This document shows, in pieces, positions 36,545-49,671 of a stretch of DNA of 64,000 bases. Numbering within the stretch: position 1 is the stretch's first letter; each line of letters begins with the position of its first letter. A program made the translations under genes and the position numbers. This DNA is from Tetrahymena elliotti 4EA (taxonomy: Eukaryota; Ciliophora; Oligohymenophorea; Hymenostomatida; Tetrahymenidae), in assembly GCA_000231825.2 (NCBI GenBank), contig JH720296.1:744001-808000 (forward strand). Direction: 5' to 3'. Below the pieces are notes generated by a model that worked only from the letters and a program-made list of their open reading frames with translations, was not told the DNA's origin and did not search any database.

Positions 36545-37066
36545 TCATTTAAAGTTATCAAGAGAGTTAGCAGACTATCTTTGGTTAGGAATGTTAATTT
36601 AGGGTTAAGAAAAAGTTGGTTAGAAACTGTTTGATGTAGAATAATTTTAAAATGTGTTGACACTAGCTTCATATAAGGGTTAAAGTTTTTGTTGCTAACT
36701 CATTTATTTTCCCATAAGATACTATTTTTTGAGTTATTTTTAATTTGCACTGAAATTTCTTTCTAATTAAATTTGAGATGGAAATTGCTATTCCTCTTAA
36801 AATTATTTTTATCTTCTTTGCATGATACTGCTTTGATTGATTTTAGTAAGAATTACTTTTTTGTCAATAAAATCGTCACTTTCATTTTAGACTTGTTATA
36901 TTTATTAAATTACTTTTCTTGGATCAACATTTTCATAATTATCACTTTTTACTCCGTTGACAGTAAGTACCTGTTATAAGAAACTCAATCCTTTTGTAGA
37001 GGTTCTATGTATTTTTTATCCCATTCCTCTTCTTTCAACTTTAGGTTTAGCTCCACATGTTCCCAT
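36545..37066 (-). CDS. Small protein starting MGTC, 173 aa, candidate N-acylated protein
   Basis: Read with TGA as the only stop, the reverse strand is open for 174 codons from ATG 37066 to TGA 36547-36545. It begins MGTCGAKPKVERRGMGQK and ends SANSLDNFK. The body is rich in Gln, Ser, Asn and Lys, with typical ciliate codon use (many TAA/TAG Gln). Gly2 would be exposed after Met removal, and Cys4 follows it. Basic residues come next, the usual pattern of N-myristoylated and palmitoylated proteins that sit on membranes. I do not recognise a family. The forward-strand ORFs in this interval are shadows of this gene. An intron inside, for example at a GT near 36965, cannot be excluded. Confidence 0.6.
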
Positions 37067-38685
37067 TCTTAAAAATTTTGTTGTTGATGTTATTTTTAAA
37101 TTTTTTTGTTTTGTATTAGAAATACTGTCTATTAATATTTGTTCTTGCCCTTAATAAATAGTAAGAATGCTCAAATTAGGGCTCTGAATAATTTTGTTAT
37201 TAATTATTATTGTTGTTATTTTTTTGCTTTTAAGAAAGTATTAATTTATTTTTTTTTATAATTTTTTTTATAAGCAATGCATATATTTAATAATTTACTC
37301 AAAATTTTTTAAGGATTATGAATTATTAAGGTCATTTCTTTTTTCTTAATTTTTTAATTAGAAGCAATAATAATTTCTATTTGTAAGCAGCTGAATAAAA
37401 ATTTGAATTTCTATTTTGATGAGAAAAGAAGTTTTTATATGAAAATAAAGCAATTATAAATCCTGATAGAAAAGAGAGTCAGTTAATTCTCATAGTAAAT
37501 TTTCGAAATGTAAGGCAGTGAAAAACAAGATATTTGCTTGACTTAAAAAAGAGGTAGAGGGTAAAAATACTTTATAAGATTACATCTCTATAATCTAATC
37601 AAAATGTTTATTAATTTATAAAAGTTTAACAGATTTGTATTTACATTAGCTATAAGCGAAACATAATCAAGCTTGGAGGGTATTTTATTTTGGATTTAAT
37701 TTATTCTTAATTCAACTTGAAAATTCGGCTGCAATTTCAATATTTTCTTCACATATTTAAATAAGTCTTTTAATGTAAATTACTTTGATATTTGATTGTG
37801 ATTATTAGTTATTTTATGTAAAATAACTCTATAAACAATTCTATCAGATTTATTTAATTTGTTTCTTTCTAACTTAATTTAATAAAAACTTAATTTTCAA
37901 TCACTTCCTGTTAGCAAGTTTTTTTAAATATATTTTTTCATCTCAAAGATATATTCTCAGATAGGAATTTAATGATATTTTTAATAACCAAAATTCATTC
38001 AATTTAAAATTATTTACTTTTGAAACCAAAAATAATTTGAATGTGTAAATTTATATTTTAAGGAAAAAACTAAATACTTTGTAAGCAGGAATATAATTCT
38101 CAACTAATTATAGATATTATTATTGTGTAGAGTTAAAGTCATTACTAAAGAAAAGAATGAATAAGAAGAAATCAAAAGTCTCTAAAGAAATAAATATATT
38201 GAATGAAAGATCTATTATTAATTTAATAAAATTTTTTTTTCCTGTAAAAATTGGATAATGTAAATAAAAATATTGATTTGAATGTAATATCGATTAATTA
38301 TTTTAACTAATAATACATGAATGAGGTAAATATATTTATTTATCCATCCATCCATCAATTTTTTAAATATAAATTAAATTAAAAAGCAGATTTGATCGTC
38401 TGTATTAATCCGTTTTTTCATGTAATTGATTAGTTCATAAAATTACAACAAAGATAGAAATTATTTATTTATTACTTTGAATTAGATATTCTAACTAAAT
38501 ATTTATTAGAATACAAAAATCTTCCATATCTAGATTATTTTATTGTTTTTCTTATTAGTCTTACTGCTCACTTTTTCAACTAATTTATTTTGATTACAAA
38601 GAAATTGAGTATGTGGTTGTAATAAAAGTAGCACAAAAAAAAAAGAAGCTGGTTTATCTTTGTTTTGATGAATTTTTTTGAGTCA
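37067..38685. other. Intergenic DNA, no supported gene
   Basis: This covers the upstream flank of the MGTC gene and the 3' flank of the channel gene. It is AT-rich, with a short CATC/ATTT microsatellite near 38330-38360. Glutamine-like TAA/TAG open frames occur but none has a recognisable sequence. Confidence 0.45.
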
Positions 38686-41600
38686 TCAATCATTATCTTG
38701 TTGCTATAATTCTTCATCGTCATCTCCCTTCAAGCAAACCTACTACTCTACATTAATTTAAACATTAATTTTATTCTTTAGAGTTGTCTCTTTTATTGAA
38801 GAACTTGATTCATATATTTAATTTTGTTTTGATTAAATGCTTATTTCTTCACTTGATTCTAAATAACTGTGGCGATTTTTGACTTCTATTTCTTTTATTG
38901 GCTTTCCATCAATTTTTTATTAAGGTATAGTCAAATCCTTTGTCTTTGTGAAGATGCTATTTGATTTATCATCAAATGCTATTTCAAGTTTCTTAATCAC
39001 CTAATCATTTATTGAAATGATATCTTCTTCTCCACTCATAAAATTTATATCATTCATTAATTTCTCTGATCTTGTTTTAGACATCCTTTAACTTTCCAAT
39101 AATAGATTTCTAAATTATTTTATAGGAGATTTCAGTTTACATGTGATAAAAGAAATAATATAAAATATATTAAATTTATAAATCAGCTTTTTTTATCTTC
39201 AAATGTTTTTCTCTCAGATAAAATTATTAAATTAAATAGACATTTGGGAATTTTTTTTTTTAAATAAATAAAAAACTTACTGCTTATGTCTTTGCACCCA
39301 TTTCTTTATTTTTCTTTGCATCAAAATAATACTAGACATATCTCCACTAAATAATTATGTAGGGACAACTCTAGAGTAAGCTGGTACTTCTATTAAGTGT
39401 AAATTAATAATTGAAATATTTTGATAATAAATTTATTTACTTAACAATGTAGTGTCTTTTATGCTTGACTCATCATTGATTGAATCACTTGCTCCATATT
39501 TTAAAATTACAGAAATAGCTGTCAATTTTATAATAACATCATGATATATGTAACCAAACAGAGAGATAGTTTAACCTTTACTATCTCTCAGCTATAGCTC
39601 ATAGATTGGAATTTATAAGACTTTAAGGAAATCTTTTTTATGATTAATGTCTAATAGATCTTCTTGTTTGACACCATATATAATAGAAATACGAGATGAA
39701 AATTACCAAAAATCTTTGTAGTTGATGAATCCTTATCCATCTTGATCATATTCCATCCAAAGATCTTAAATTTAATCTAATTAATATCTATTTAATGCAG
39801 CATCTCTAATTTTAAAGGCTTCTGCACTTCCATCAATAATCAAAGCTAGTAATAAATTGACAACCATAATAGAGACAATAAGGTGAAAAGAGAAAAAATA
39901 AAAATAGGATGACAACTCATTTCCGCAGCCATTAAATCCTATAATGTTTTTAAGATAAAAATATTTATTTAAATTTGTAAAACTATGAATTGATACGATC
40001 TCAAATTTTAATTATAATATTGATAAATAAGTAAGTAAGTGTCGAGGTTTATGTTAAAATAACAAAGCTTAAAATTTAATCTTACTTCCAAAAATATTTT
40101 GGTTATTTTTAATTTTTTTGGAAATTATAAAAATAATTACCATGCTCTTCAAACTCAGAGTAAGTTGTAATATTATAGCAAACAAAATTAGGCTACTATT
40201 CCCTTCCTGCATCAACAACTAAACCAAACCAAAATTCAGATTAAGCTACTCTAATTAGTGAAGCTACAGTTGAGGTGAAATTTCTGAATGATAAATCATA
40301 GCCATTAATAAAGGTCTAAGCTTTAAGATAAGGGAAGAGATTTAAGCCAATTAATGTCCATATAAAGAGAACAAAGCAAAAGAACAATGCAAGAGGCCCT
40401 ACAGATGGTAAAACTAAAGCAATAGTACCTAAAAGCTCTAATGCTGGTTTAAAGACCTAAACAATTCTAATGGATCGAATAACTTGCATAAATTTAAACA
40501 AAGCCTTTAGCTCATAAGAATCTGTATTAATGTGTTCTTTGAGAAATATACCAACCAAAGAAAATAAGAATAGAAAAACTTCAAAGCAATTCCAAATAGA
40601 TTTAGAAAAAAATTCAATTTAGTATAAGCCTATTTTCAAGGCAAGCAGAATTCCAAAAATAACCAAAAAGCCAATATTGATGTAATCTATTTTTTTAAGT
40701 TTCAAAAGCAAAATTAATTAAATAAAATATAGAATTTTATTATTTATTTATTTGTTTACCTAGAATGTCTTTATATTCTTCTTCCATTCTATGAAAATAG
40801 AGCATAAATACAACTGTGTTAGCTATTGTACAAATATCATCGAATCTTTTAAAATTTTTATTTTTATCAATCATTTTGTGCAGCCATCTTCTAAGTGTTC
40901 CGAATTCTTTCAATGATGCCTATTTTCAATAGTTGAGTTTTAGATTCATGAATAGAAAAAATTTAATTAAAGACTGTGAGCAAGTTAACAGAAAAAATTT
41001 ATTTAAGTTAATTTTTTTACAGCTATCTTTGGCTTTGATTTTATTATTCCTTCTTTGATTATAGCCCATTCTTTTTCTTCTCCCTTCATTCCTCTGTAAG
41101 GGCTGTAGAAATTTTTTATTTAATTAAATTTCTCAATGAGAACACCAATAAAAGAGTTGAAAACCATTTTATTCCCAACAACAAAAGAGAATATAAAAAA
41201 GATTGACCATTCTTTTGATTATGTAGCAAGACCTGGAATTGAATTAATCTATACATTTGTAGCATTATAAGCATACTACAACATAAAACTCCATCCTTCG
41301 CAAGTAGAAATAATAAAGAGGTTGTATGTACTTCTTATGATATTATCCCACCTTAAATCTTGTGGAACCCAATCACCTCCTGTGTCCATGCAATCCCACT
41401 TTGTAGCGATATCAGGTACTTCTGAGTTAGCACATTTATAATACTTACCTTTAAAATACTTGAGAGGAAACAAACCAAAAAATGTTAAACTTGCAAAAGC
41501 AAGTAAACTTAACTTTGCTACTGTAGGGAGACTTTTGATAATTGATATCATAACAACATGGACACTTTTCAATCTTTAACTCAATTTTATAATTCTTATA

Positions 41601-44600
41601 GCTCTAAATCCGTTCAAAAATCTAAAATTATCTGGGAAAAAGAAAACACCAACTGAAACTAATATAGAAATTAAATCAATTATATTCCATCCACTTCTTA
41701 GATAGCTATCCCTACTTTAATTGTAAATTCCATATGCAAATATTTTCAGCACAGCTTCTATTATAAAAATTATTACAATAATTATGTCCATATATCTAAT
41801 GACTAATTCAGTTTATGAGTTTGGATCTCTTAAAGGATCGCTTATTCCCATGAGAATGCAGGATACAATAATTAAAAAGATAATTGAGTTATCAAAATAT
41901 TTAGCTTATAGAAGCTATTTTAACTATTAATAAATGTTCCTAAATATGCAAACTAATTTAATAAATAATTTTTACCTTTGATCTAATTAATAAACATAAA
42001 TTTTAAAATGAGAATTTCTAATTTTAAGCAGATCTCCCTAGAAGACCTTTAATTTTAAACATTATTTTATGCTAAGAAATTATTTTATCATTTAAAATCT
42101 GAATTTAAAAGTAAAAGCAGGCACTTTTTTTATCATAACAAAACTGTTATTATCTTGACAAAAGATCATTCTCTTTCCCAACAAAAATTTTTTAAAAATT
42201 CATTTTTAAAGATTATGAAAAAAAAAATTTTTAATGTTGAAAAAACTTTGAGATTGAATAAAGATAAGAAAATTACTTTTTTATGAATGAAGAATAGATA
42301 TTTTTTGGTCATATAACAATTAAGGATTTTTTTATCTTTAAGCATGAAGAGCGCTAAGTTATTTTTCAAAATTATTATTGAAATTTCTAACAAAATATAA
42401 AATAATTGAATCTTACATTTTTAGAGTGGCATTATCAGGTTTGGAAACTACATTAGAATATTCTTTTTTGGCTGTGTTTTCTTTGAAAATACTCTCTCTT
42501 GACTAGTTTAAATTGTTATTTTAGACTAAAGGTGAAGGTTCTCTTAATAATTCATTATTTAAAACACTCAAACTTTTTATATTTTTATTTAGTTATTAAC
42601 CATTTTTTTTATTATTTGTTTCTATTTTCAATAAATTTCTGTCTTCACTCTTTTAACGTAACCTGTTCTTATTTTAAAAAGCATTTAATTGATCTATCAA
42701 ACCATTTGTTTCTTCATATTTCTCACTTTTGTTATTCTTTTGTGTTAAGGATCTTCTAGGTAATTCTTTCACTTTTTCTGTAGTATTATTATTATTGTTA
42801 TCATTAATATTATTATTATTGTTGCTATTGTGATTATTATTATTAATGTTTTATTAGTATTTCTATTGAATTTCAATATTAGAAATATTAGAATTTATTG
42901 TTTGGTTTATTTAGACTTTTTAGTTATTATCAAGTTAATATGGTTCTTAACATTATTCTTGAAATTTTTCAATAAATTCTTTCTTTTTTGATGGAGAAAG
43001 AGCTTCTATTGTTTCAGGCTTAATTTACAAATCCCCATCTTCCTCAAATGCTATAATCTCTTTTTTTTTCAATATAATTAAATAGTTTTATATATAAATG
43101 GCTAAGAAAAGTCTCATGAGAGTGATATCTCCAACACATATTACTATAATAAAGAAAAGAGCTGCTATGTCACCAATAGCATGCATATAATGGTACATAA
43201 TTAAATGCCATTCTTCATTTAGAAAGCAAAGTGTAATTGTAATAATAGCATTTCCAAATGTATCAAAGTTAAATACATAAGATGTTCCTTCCTCTGGATC
43301 ATGAGCAATTTCAACTTCTTCTTCAAATCTAGCTCTATATGCAAATAACTTCATTGATACTATGGCAAATCCCACTATAAAAATTCCTACTATCAATGCA
43401 TGATAAAATAGTCCTTTAAAGGTTTTAAAGAATGCTTTTATTAAAATATTGAGAGGATATAAAATAGTCATTTCAACAAGGATTCTAAAAATTCTCCATC
43501 CTTTTAAGCATTTAACTATTGCCTATTTAGATGTTTCAGATGAAAACATATTTTATCCTTAAGCAAATCCTGCAATAAGTACAATAATGTTCATCAATAA
43601 AATAAGAAAATCAGCTAAATTCATGAGATCTTTGAAAAATTATTTTTATTCACTAAATATCTATTGAAATTAAAGTAAATAAAAAGAGATATTAAAGAAA
43701 AAAAAATATTTTACTCTAATTATGATTTCGATGAAGAAAAGGATTGTAAGAATTGTATCTGCAAATATGAGATTTTTCAAAAAATTGGCATCTATTGGAT
43801 ACTTATCACAACACAAGATGATATAGTTTACAATAATAATGGAATATGAAAAAAAAGTAAAGTATCCTGACTCATAAAAGCATTTCATAATACCAAAATT
43901 TTAGATTGTTGATTTGAAAGAGTAACCAAAATATTTAATAGGTTAGAAATTATATATTTTGTATTTTACAGGAATTTTATTTGAATTAATTCTTTCCATA
44001 GCATGCTTTATTAAAACATTAAGAGCTTATGAAGAATTATTTGTTAAGAGCTTTTAAGATTATTCATTATATATCCTCCTGCTTTTTTTCCCTATCACAT
44101 TTTTGATAGTTGTTTTTTCTTTCTGCTTTTTCTCACTTCTTTATTTCATCACACCTGTTTCTTTTTCTATTTAATTTTTATTAATAAAATGGTATTCAAA
44201 TTTATCTATTTACCTTATTTAGCCAAGTTTTTTATTGTTTATCTGGTTTAAAATCCATCATATAGAGTTCCCAAATACAAATTTAGAATGATATAAAATC
44301 CAAATACCAATAAACTGATAAAGAAGAAAGAGCAAACTCTTGTGTCAAAAAATCTCCAGTGCTTTTATAAAAATTTTTGAAAAATAGTTCATGAATGATT
44401 GAGATAAGGAAATCATTTAATTTACTATAAACATGATACTAGACCAGCCAATCGATTCAACAATATGAAATACTGTGAAAATACTCCAACCAAAATGATT
44501 AAATTTAGTACATCCAAAGTTAAATACTTCTTTATAAGCTTCTTTAGGATTATATGGGACATCATATTAAAATGGAGCTCTACAAAATGTGCTATATTTT

Positions 44601-46441
44601 AAATTATTTATTTAAGAGATATTCATTAATTAACTAATTACTCTTCTCTGCAGAGTTATTATTTTCCACAGAGATATTCTTATGACTCATCATATTCAAA
44701 AACACCATCTGGAGTAGGTTCACTTTCAAATCTACATCTAAATTCAAGTCCCCCTTAAAAGATATGTAAACCAACTATGGCATAAATTGTCATAAAAGTT
44801 AATAAACCTAAAACAATTTTATAAAGCTCTGGCAATGTAGATATTAAAGAATTAAGTCTATTTTTTAGGATTGGAAAAAAATACATTATTCTAACTATTC
44901 TCAGTACTTTAAAAGGATAAAAATAAGAGGAGTAATTGTGAGCTACTCTTCCTCCTACAGACCCTATGATAGCTAATATGTTGAGAATGTTGTAACTATT
45001 CTTCAAGTAAGAATGTCTACCCTTTATTATTTATTTAAAATGAAAATAAATTAAAGGTTAGGTATTTATTGTAAATCCTCATGAATTAAAGTGAATTAAA
45101 TTAAGGATAATTTTTGAATAAAGCCTAAAAAAGGTCATTGAGTCAAGGAAAAAAGTGGGGAGGGGATGACCTTAATTAATGAGGATTTATAGTATATAAC
45201 TTTTTACTTCAATTAGACCTGCTGCAATTATATTCATAATAGTTTCCGAAATAAAGAAAATATCACATACTATCTAAATGTACTTAGATGCTTTATTATT
45301 TGTAATATCATACTCGTCTTAATCATGATGAATTCGAAATTTATAATCATACATGATCTCTCCAGCAATATATGTCAAATTTATTATTAAGTTGAGCAGT
45401 TAAAAAAATCTATTTTATTTGTTCAATTTATTCAAAATTTTTTTAATTAAGAAAATATTTATACTTTGATGTAATTATAACTAAACATAATTTTCTGATT
45501 AAATTTTCAGGAGAAAGAAGATTTAGTGATTTATCAGCAAACTTTTTAGATAGCAACAAAAGTAATTCAAAAACAATTAAATATCCAAAAAAAACAATAT
45601 TTTACAAAGTATTTCTCACCAAAAATTATGTATGTTGGTAATGGTTCTACTATTGTAGGAAAAACAGAAGTTGTGCATTATTTTTTGTAAGAGATCATTT
45701 TCTTTTCCGATTAATAATTAAAGAATATTTTAACTCACAATTAATAAACTATTATTTCTTATTCATTATTTACATGCATATTAGTGTCTTTTTTAGATCT
45801 TTGCTCTATTAATTTCTCTGACTCGACTTAAACAAATTAATTTAACTATTTTTAGGTTTAAAGAGAGATATGATAATGAATGATATTAAATATAATAAGT
45901 TTAAAAGCATAAAAGATATTCCTAAAGTAAACTAATTCCATAAAAAATTACTTCTTTAAATTAGTATTCTTTATTTTCCTCAAATTTAAAATTATCCATT
46001 TCAAATTCTTTATGCTTTGGAGAAATATTACTTAAAGATTGTAATATATTATCTGCAAAACCATTTTCAAATATGTTTTTATTCAAAAGCTCTTTATTTG
46101 TCATATTTAACAAATTATTCCTGCGTGCGGTCCCTTCTGCATCTTGACCTTAGTTAAATTGAATATTATCTTCCTAATATGTCATTATCTAATTCTATTA
46201 TAATTTTATTGAATGAATGATGCTGAATTGGGAATAAATATTTTACTCTCACACTTTCTAAAGGGAGCATAAATTCATTATTTTTTTATTTTGGTGATTA
46301 ATAAGGAGACATTTTATGGTTTAAGGAAAAGGCAGAATTATTTAAACTTAAAGGATTATCATTTTTCTTTTCTTTTAATGATTTTGCCTCAAATCCATTT
46401 CCATTATTTATTTAATTTAATGAATCTACCTATAAATTCAT
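38686..46441 (-). CDS. Four-domain voltage-gated calcium-channel-type alpha subunit
   Basis: A multi-exon reverse gene with the 4x6TM plan of CaV channels. Domain I S4-S5: PFKVLRIVRIMYFFPILKNR and LPELYKIVLGLLTFMTIYAI. Domain III S4: RFLNGFRAIRIIKLSQRLK. Domain IV S4: FKFMQVIRSIRIVQVFKP. Pore loops read FHIVESIGW (I), CFLNEEWH (II), ISTCEGW (III) and RVAQSEFW (IV), so domains II-IV keep the selectivity Glu two residues before Trp while domain I has Ile there. After IVS6 (VSIMVVNLLLALIIDGSAEA) comes the CaV-type EF-hand DQDGQGFINYKDF and then an IQ-like basic helix, MQRKIKKWVQRHK. The II-III linker has an Asn-rich tract. The tail ends DDDEELQQQDND with TGA 38688-38686. The start at 46441 (MNLQVDSLNQINNG) assumes a first intron; the alternative start is MTYQEDN at 46185. 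It would conduct Ca2+ in the ciliary or plasma membrane. Confidence 0.9.
41950..42415 (-). other. Long intron in the channel gene (II-III linker)
   Basis: Between coding sequence ending KPDNATLKM (near 42418) and the next exon, about 470 nt is A/T-only and lacks channel similarity. The open frame at 42393-42166 falls wholly within it and is rejected as coding. Confidence 0.55.
42780..42856. repeat. ATT/AAT trinucleotide tract coding an Asn-rich stretch
   Basis: An imperfect ATT repeat on the + strand is read on the - strand as AAT/AAC codons, giving an Asn-rich segment (NINNNNHNSNNNNNIND) in the II-III cytoplasmic linker of the calcium channel. Such tracts are common and length-variable in AT-rich protists. 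Confidence 0.8.
45063..45196. mobile_element. MITE-like inverted-repeat element inside a channel intron
   Basis: Within the intron between domain I S2 and S3 (about 45021-45209), the left arm TATTGTAAATCCTCATGAA (from about 45067) is matched by the reverse complement of TTAATTAATGAGGATTTATA (45172-45191). Inside these arms a second pair, AAGGTCAT (45131-45138) and ATGACCTT (45166-45173), is also inverted. The element fills most of the intron and has no coding capacity. It could be a small non-autonomous transposon or just a palindrome. Confidence 0.45.
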
Positions 46442-49308
46442 AGCCCTCGTTTTGTTATCCAAAGTCAGTAGGAAATATTAATTTTTTGTGAATTAAAAGA
46501 ATAGTAGAAAACTATTTGATTTGGTTATTATACTGATAAAATTTTATAAATTCAATTAGAATTCTACCAATTTAATTTAAAAAATAAAATTTTATAAACA
46601 TAAAAATAATAAAATTTCCAAAAATATTTTCCACAAAATCATGAATTTAAAAAAAAGAAAATCCTATCAAATAGTATCTTAAACCCTTGTAAATTATAAA
46701 TTCAACTCAATAGACAAAAAGTAAGAATTAATTGTAAATCTAATCAAATAAAATATAAAATTACTTACTTTATTTTTCTATAAATTTTTACAAAATTTTA
46801 TTTCATTCAATTTTTGTGCGTCAACTTTTCACAAAAGTATTCTAATAATATTTTTTTAAAAAATTGTGTTCAATACTTCTTAAAAGACACTCTTAAGATA
46901 AAGAATAAAATAATTGCATAGCTCATAAATTAGTAAAAATTAAAATTACTTCATTCATTCAATCATCTTTATAATCACTTTTTATGTTAAATTAAATAAT
47001 AATACATTCATTAAATGGATTTTAATTAAATTAAAAAAGCAATTTTAAATTTCATATTTATAAAAAGAATATTTATTTTTTTGTTTCAATACTTCTTCAA
47101 GGATATTCTTAAAATAAATAAAGAAAATAAATACATGAATCATATAGCAGTAAAGATTAACACTTTTTTACAATGAAATCTGACAAGATCTGACCTGTTA
47201 ATATAGTTTTCAAACTCCTTTTCAGTTTGATATTTATTGTAATTATTTTACTTCATTCATTCAATCATCTATATTCTCACTTTTTATGTTAAATTAATTA
47301 ATAATATTTAAAGCTAAAAGTAGTAGGTAAGTATTGATGTATTTAAATTTTTTATTTATTCATTCAAAAATCAATATAAATTATAGTAAAAAAATTATTT
47401 TTTCTTTTTTTAATAAATATGAAAGTTTATTTTATTTATAAAGCAAAAAAGTTATTTGGTGTATATAAAATTAAACATATTAATCATTTTATAGCTTTCC
47501 TAAAATAGGTTTGATTATCTATCTTGATAAAATCTATTAAATTATAAAAACAATAACAAAACATAAATGAAAAACAAAACATATATACATTAAATTAAGA
47601 AATTTTTATTTGTTTAAAAGTTGGCTATTGTTATCTTAATAAATTTAAAATAAAATCTAAAGATTTTAAAGGAAGAAAATAAAGTTTTTTTGATAAAATA
47701 AACTCAAAAATTTCAATTACAAATTATAGAAATACTTATTATTTTTTTAGTGTTTGTATCTATTTGAAATAATATATTTCTGTTGCCTAATGTGTTCATA
47801 GCCATCCATATTTATGCAAATCTAATTTGATATTTTTATTAGAATTGATTGTTTATAGCCAGGAAAACTAAAATTAAATTCAAATACTTAGTAACCTGAA
47901 ATTTGAAAATAATCAATTAATTTTTTATGTTCCAAAAAAAAATAAAAAATGAAAATTTAAATTTATTTTTATTTTATTTTGCAAATTCGAATTAAAATTT
48001 AACTGCTTTTATTTGGTATACATTATATTTGTTATTAATTTATTTGAAAAAATTATATGAAAATAAAAAAATAGTCAAATTAGAAATATTTCCAATACTC
48101 TATTAGCTCTACTTGTATTCAAAGCATCCCAAAATGTAAATTTATAAGATCATTGATTTTATTTTTTGTTTGTAAATTTTTGTTAATAATGGATATGTGA
48201 TTTCAAAAAATTATTTTAATTAGATCCAAATAAAGTATGAATATTAGTATAAAAATGGATTATAAACAAAATATTATAGTAAATGATATAGAATTTGGAT
48301 TTTTTCACAAAATATTTAGATGAAAATTGTATTTTGAAATTAATTTTGAAATCTGGTAAATTAATTAAATGTTGAAATTTCTAACTTGTTAATTTTATAA
48401 AAAAAAGGTGAATGTAATTCTAATTTATGGCTTTATTTTCTATTACGATGCTATTTTTATAATTTTATCTAGATCTCTTAATTTTTTGAATTTTATAATA
48501 AACTTTAAATATTATATGAAAGAGTGAGCAGATATAAATTTATATCTAATTTTAAAATTAGCTCTAATCAAATAGAGTAATAAATTTAATAATACCTAAG
48601 AAAAATAAAGTTAATTAAGAGCTATTTATTTATTTATCAAAAGACATAAAAAGTATGTTATTACTTTATTTTTTCATTATAGAATACTCCAAAAAAAAAA
48701 TATACTTTCAAATTTCATGAAATGAGTGAAGGGTAAGCTTAACAATCCCCTCAGTAATTACAAATAAAATAAATTCACAAACCATTTCATTTGAAAATGA
48801 AATTAATATACATACATGTATGATTGGTAATAAAGTATAAACCATATATTAATGCAAGTAAATTTCTTTGATAATAAGGTGTGGTAAATAATTAAATGCA
48901 AAAAAATTTGTATGTTTTGCTTTCTCCTAATATTTATCTTTAAATGAAATACAATGAACACTCAATAGGAAGCAATAAAAATTCACTATAAAAAACAAGA
49001 GATTCTTACAAATCACAGAAACATTCATCAAAGATCTTAAGCTTCTTTTATACAAAATATTATTAGTTTAAGAAAAATTATAAGTATTTTCACTTAACAA
49101 TATTTAATTACATCCACAACTCAATCAAACATTTATTAAATAAATAGAAGAAGAATAATAAAAAAAGAACTTAATACTATTTTACTAATACATACAAACG
49201 CAATTATAAATACATACAAAAAAGAGGATAACTGGTACTCAAAATTGCCACAAATATTTAAGCTTGGTGTTCGTTATCCGTTCAGAATATCACATAAAGA
49301 ACCAAGTA
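46442..49308. other. Intergenic DNA with a duplicated block, no supported gene
   Basis: This 2.9 kb is extremely AT-rich. It contains a partial duplication (46860-47310, listed separately). A long reverse frame from about 47808 to 47370 (MDGYEHIRQQKYIISNRYKH...) is open, but after the first 25 residues it has only A/T-codon residues, so I do not call it. The last 300 nt before 49309 are probably promoter and 5' UTR of the MGNC gene. Confidence 0.45.
46860..47310. repeat. Imperfect direct duplication
   Basis: CAATACTTCTT occurs at 46871 and 47087, followed in each case by related sequence, and TACTTCATTCATTCAATCAT occurs at 46947 and 47249, each followed by CACTTTTTATGTTAAATTAA. The second copy carries about 86 extra bases containing GATCTGACAAGATCTGACC-like sequence (near 47180-47200). 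It looks like an old local duplication with an insertion. Confidence 0.6.
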
Positions 49309-49671
49309 ATGGGTAATTGTGTATCCAATAAGAAGCCTGAAAAGGGCTCCTCTGTCGGTAGACGCAAGTACAGTGTTTATTTCCCATCTAAATACAAAGG
49401 AGTTTAAAAATTTTCTGAGAAGGAATGTAAAGCAAATGGCCTCAATTTTGAAGATATATAGGCTATATTTAACAAGTAGATTGAAGTAATTCCCTAAATG
49501 ACATGTGATAATAACAATGAACAAGATTCCACTCACATTAAAGATGGGAGAAGTAGTATATTGAATGTCCCAAAGCCTAAAACTCACTACACAGCAAAGT
49601 TAAAAAGAGGGGACAGTGATGAGGATTATGCTATTAACAAGGATACTTTCAAAAACTTTGACTTTAATTGA
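49309..49671 (+). CDS. Small protein starting MGNC, 120 aa, probably N-myristoylated
   Basis: A single exon of 121 codons from ATG 49309 to TGA 49669-49671. It begins MGNCVSNKKPEKGSSVGRRK, a textbook N-terminal pattern for myristoylation at Gly2 and palmitoylation at Cys4, with a basic patch behind it for membrane charge contacts. The rest (VYFPSKYKGVQKFSEKEC, NKDTFKNFDFN) is hydrophilic with no known domain. The reverse-strand ORF over the same bases is a shadow. It is the first of three similar forward-strand genes within 7 kb. Confidence 0.78.

Noticed and set aside
36773..37154. Forward ORFs resembling membrane peptides
   Set aside because: They are mirror frames of the reverse-strand MGTC gene, whose ciliate-code frame is longer and better composed.
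42166..42393. Reverse ORF of 75 codons between channel exons
   Set aside because: It lies in an intron of the channel gene, is pure A/T-codon sequence and has no channel similarity.
42499..42759. Forward ORF rich in Phe, Leu and Tyr
   Set aside because: Antisense shadow of the II-III linker exon of the calcium channel.
47370..47808. Long reverse frame starting MDGYEHIRQQ
   Set aside because: After about 25 residues it is made only of A/T-rich codons; with one stop codon in the code such frames are common.
49282..49587. Reverse 101-codon ORF
   Set aside because: Antisense shadow of the MGNC gene.
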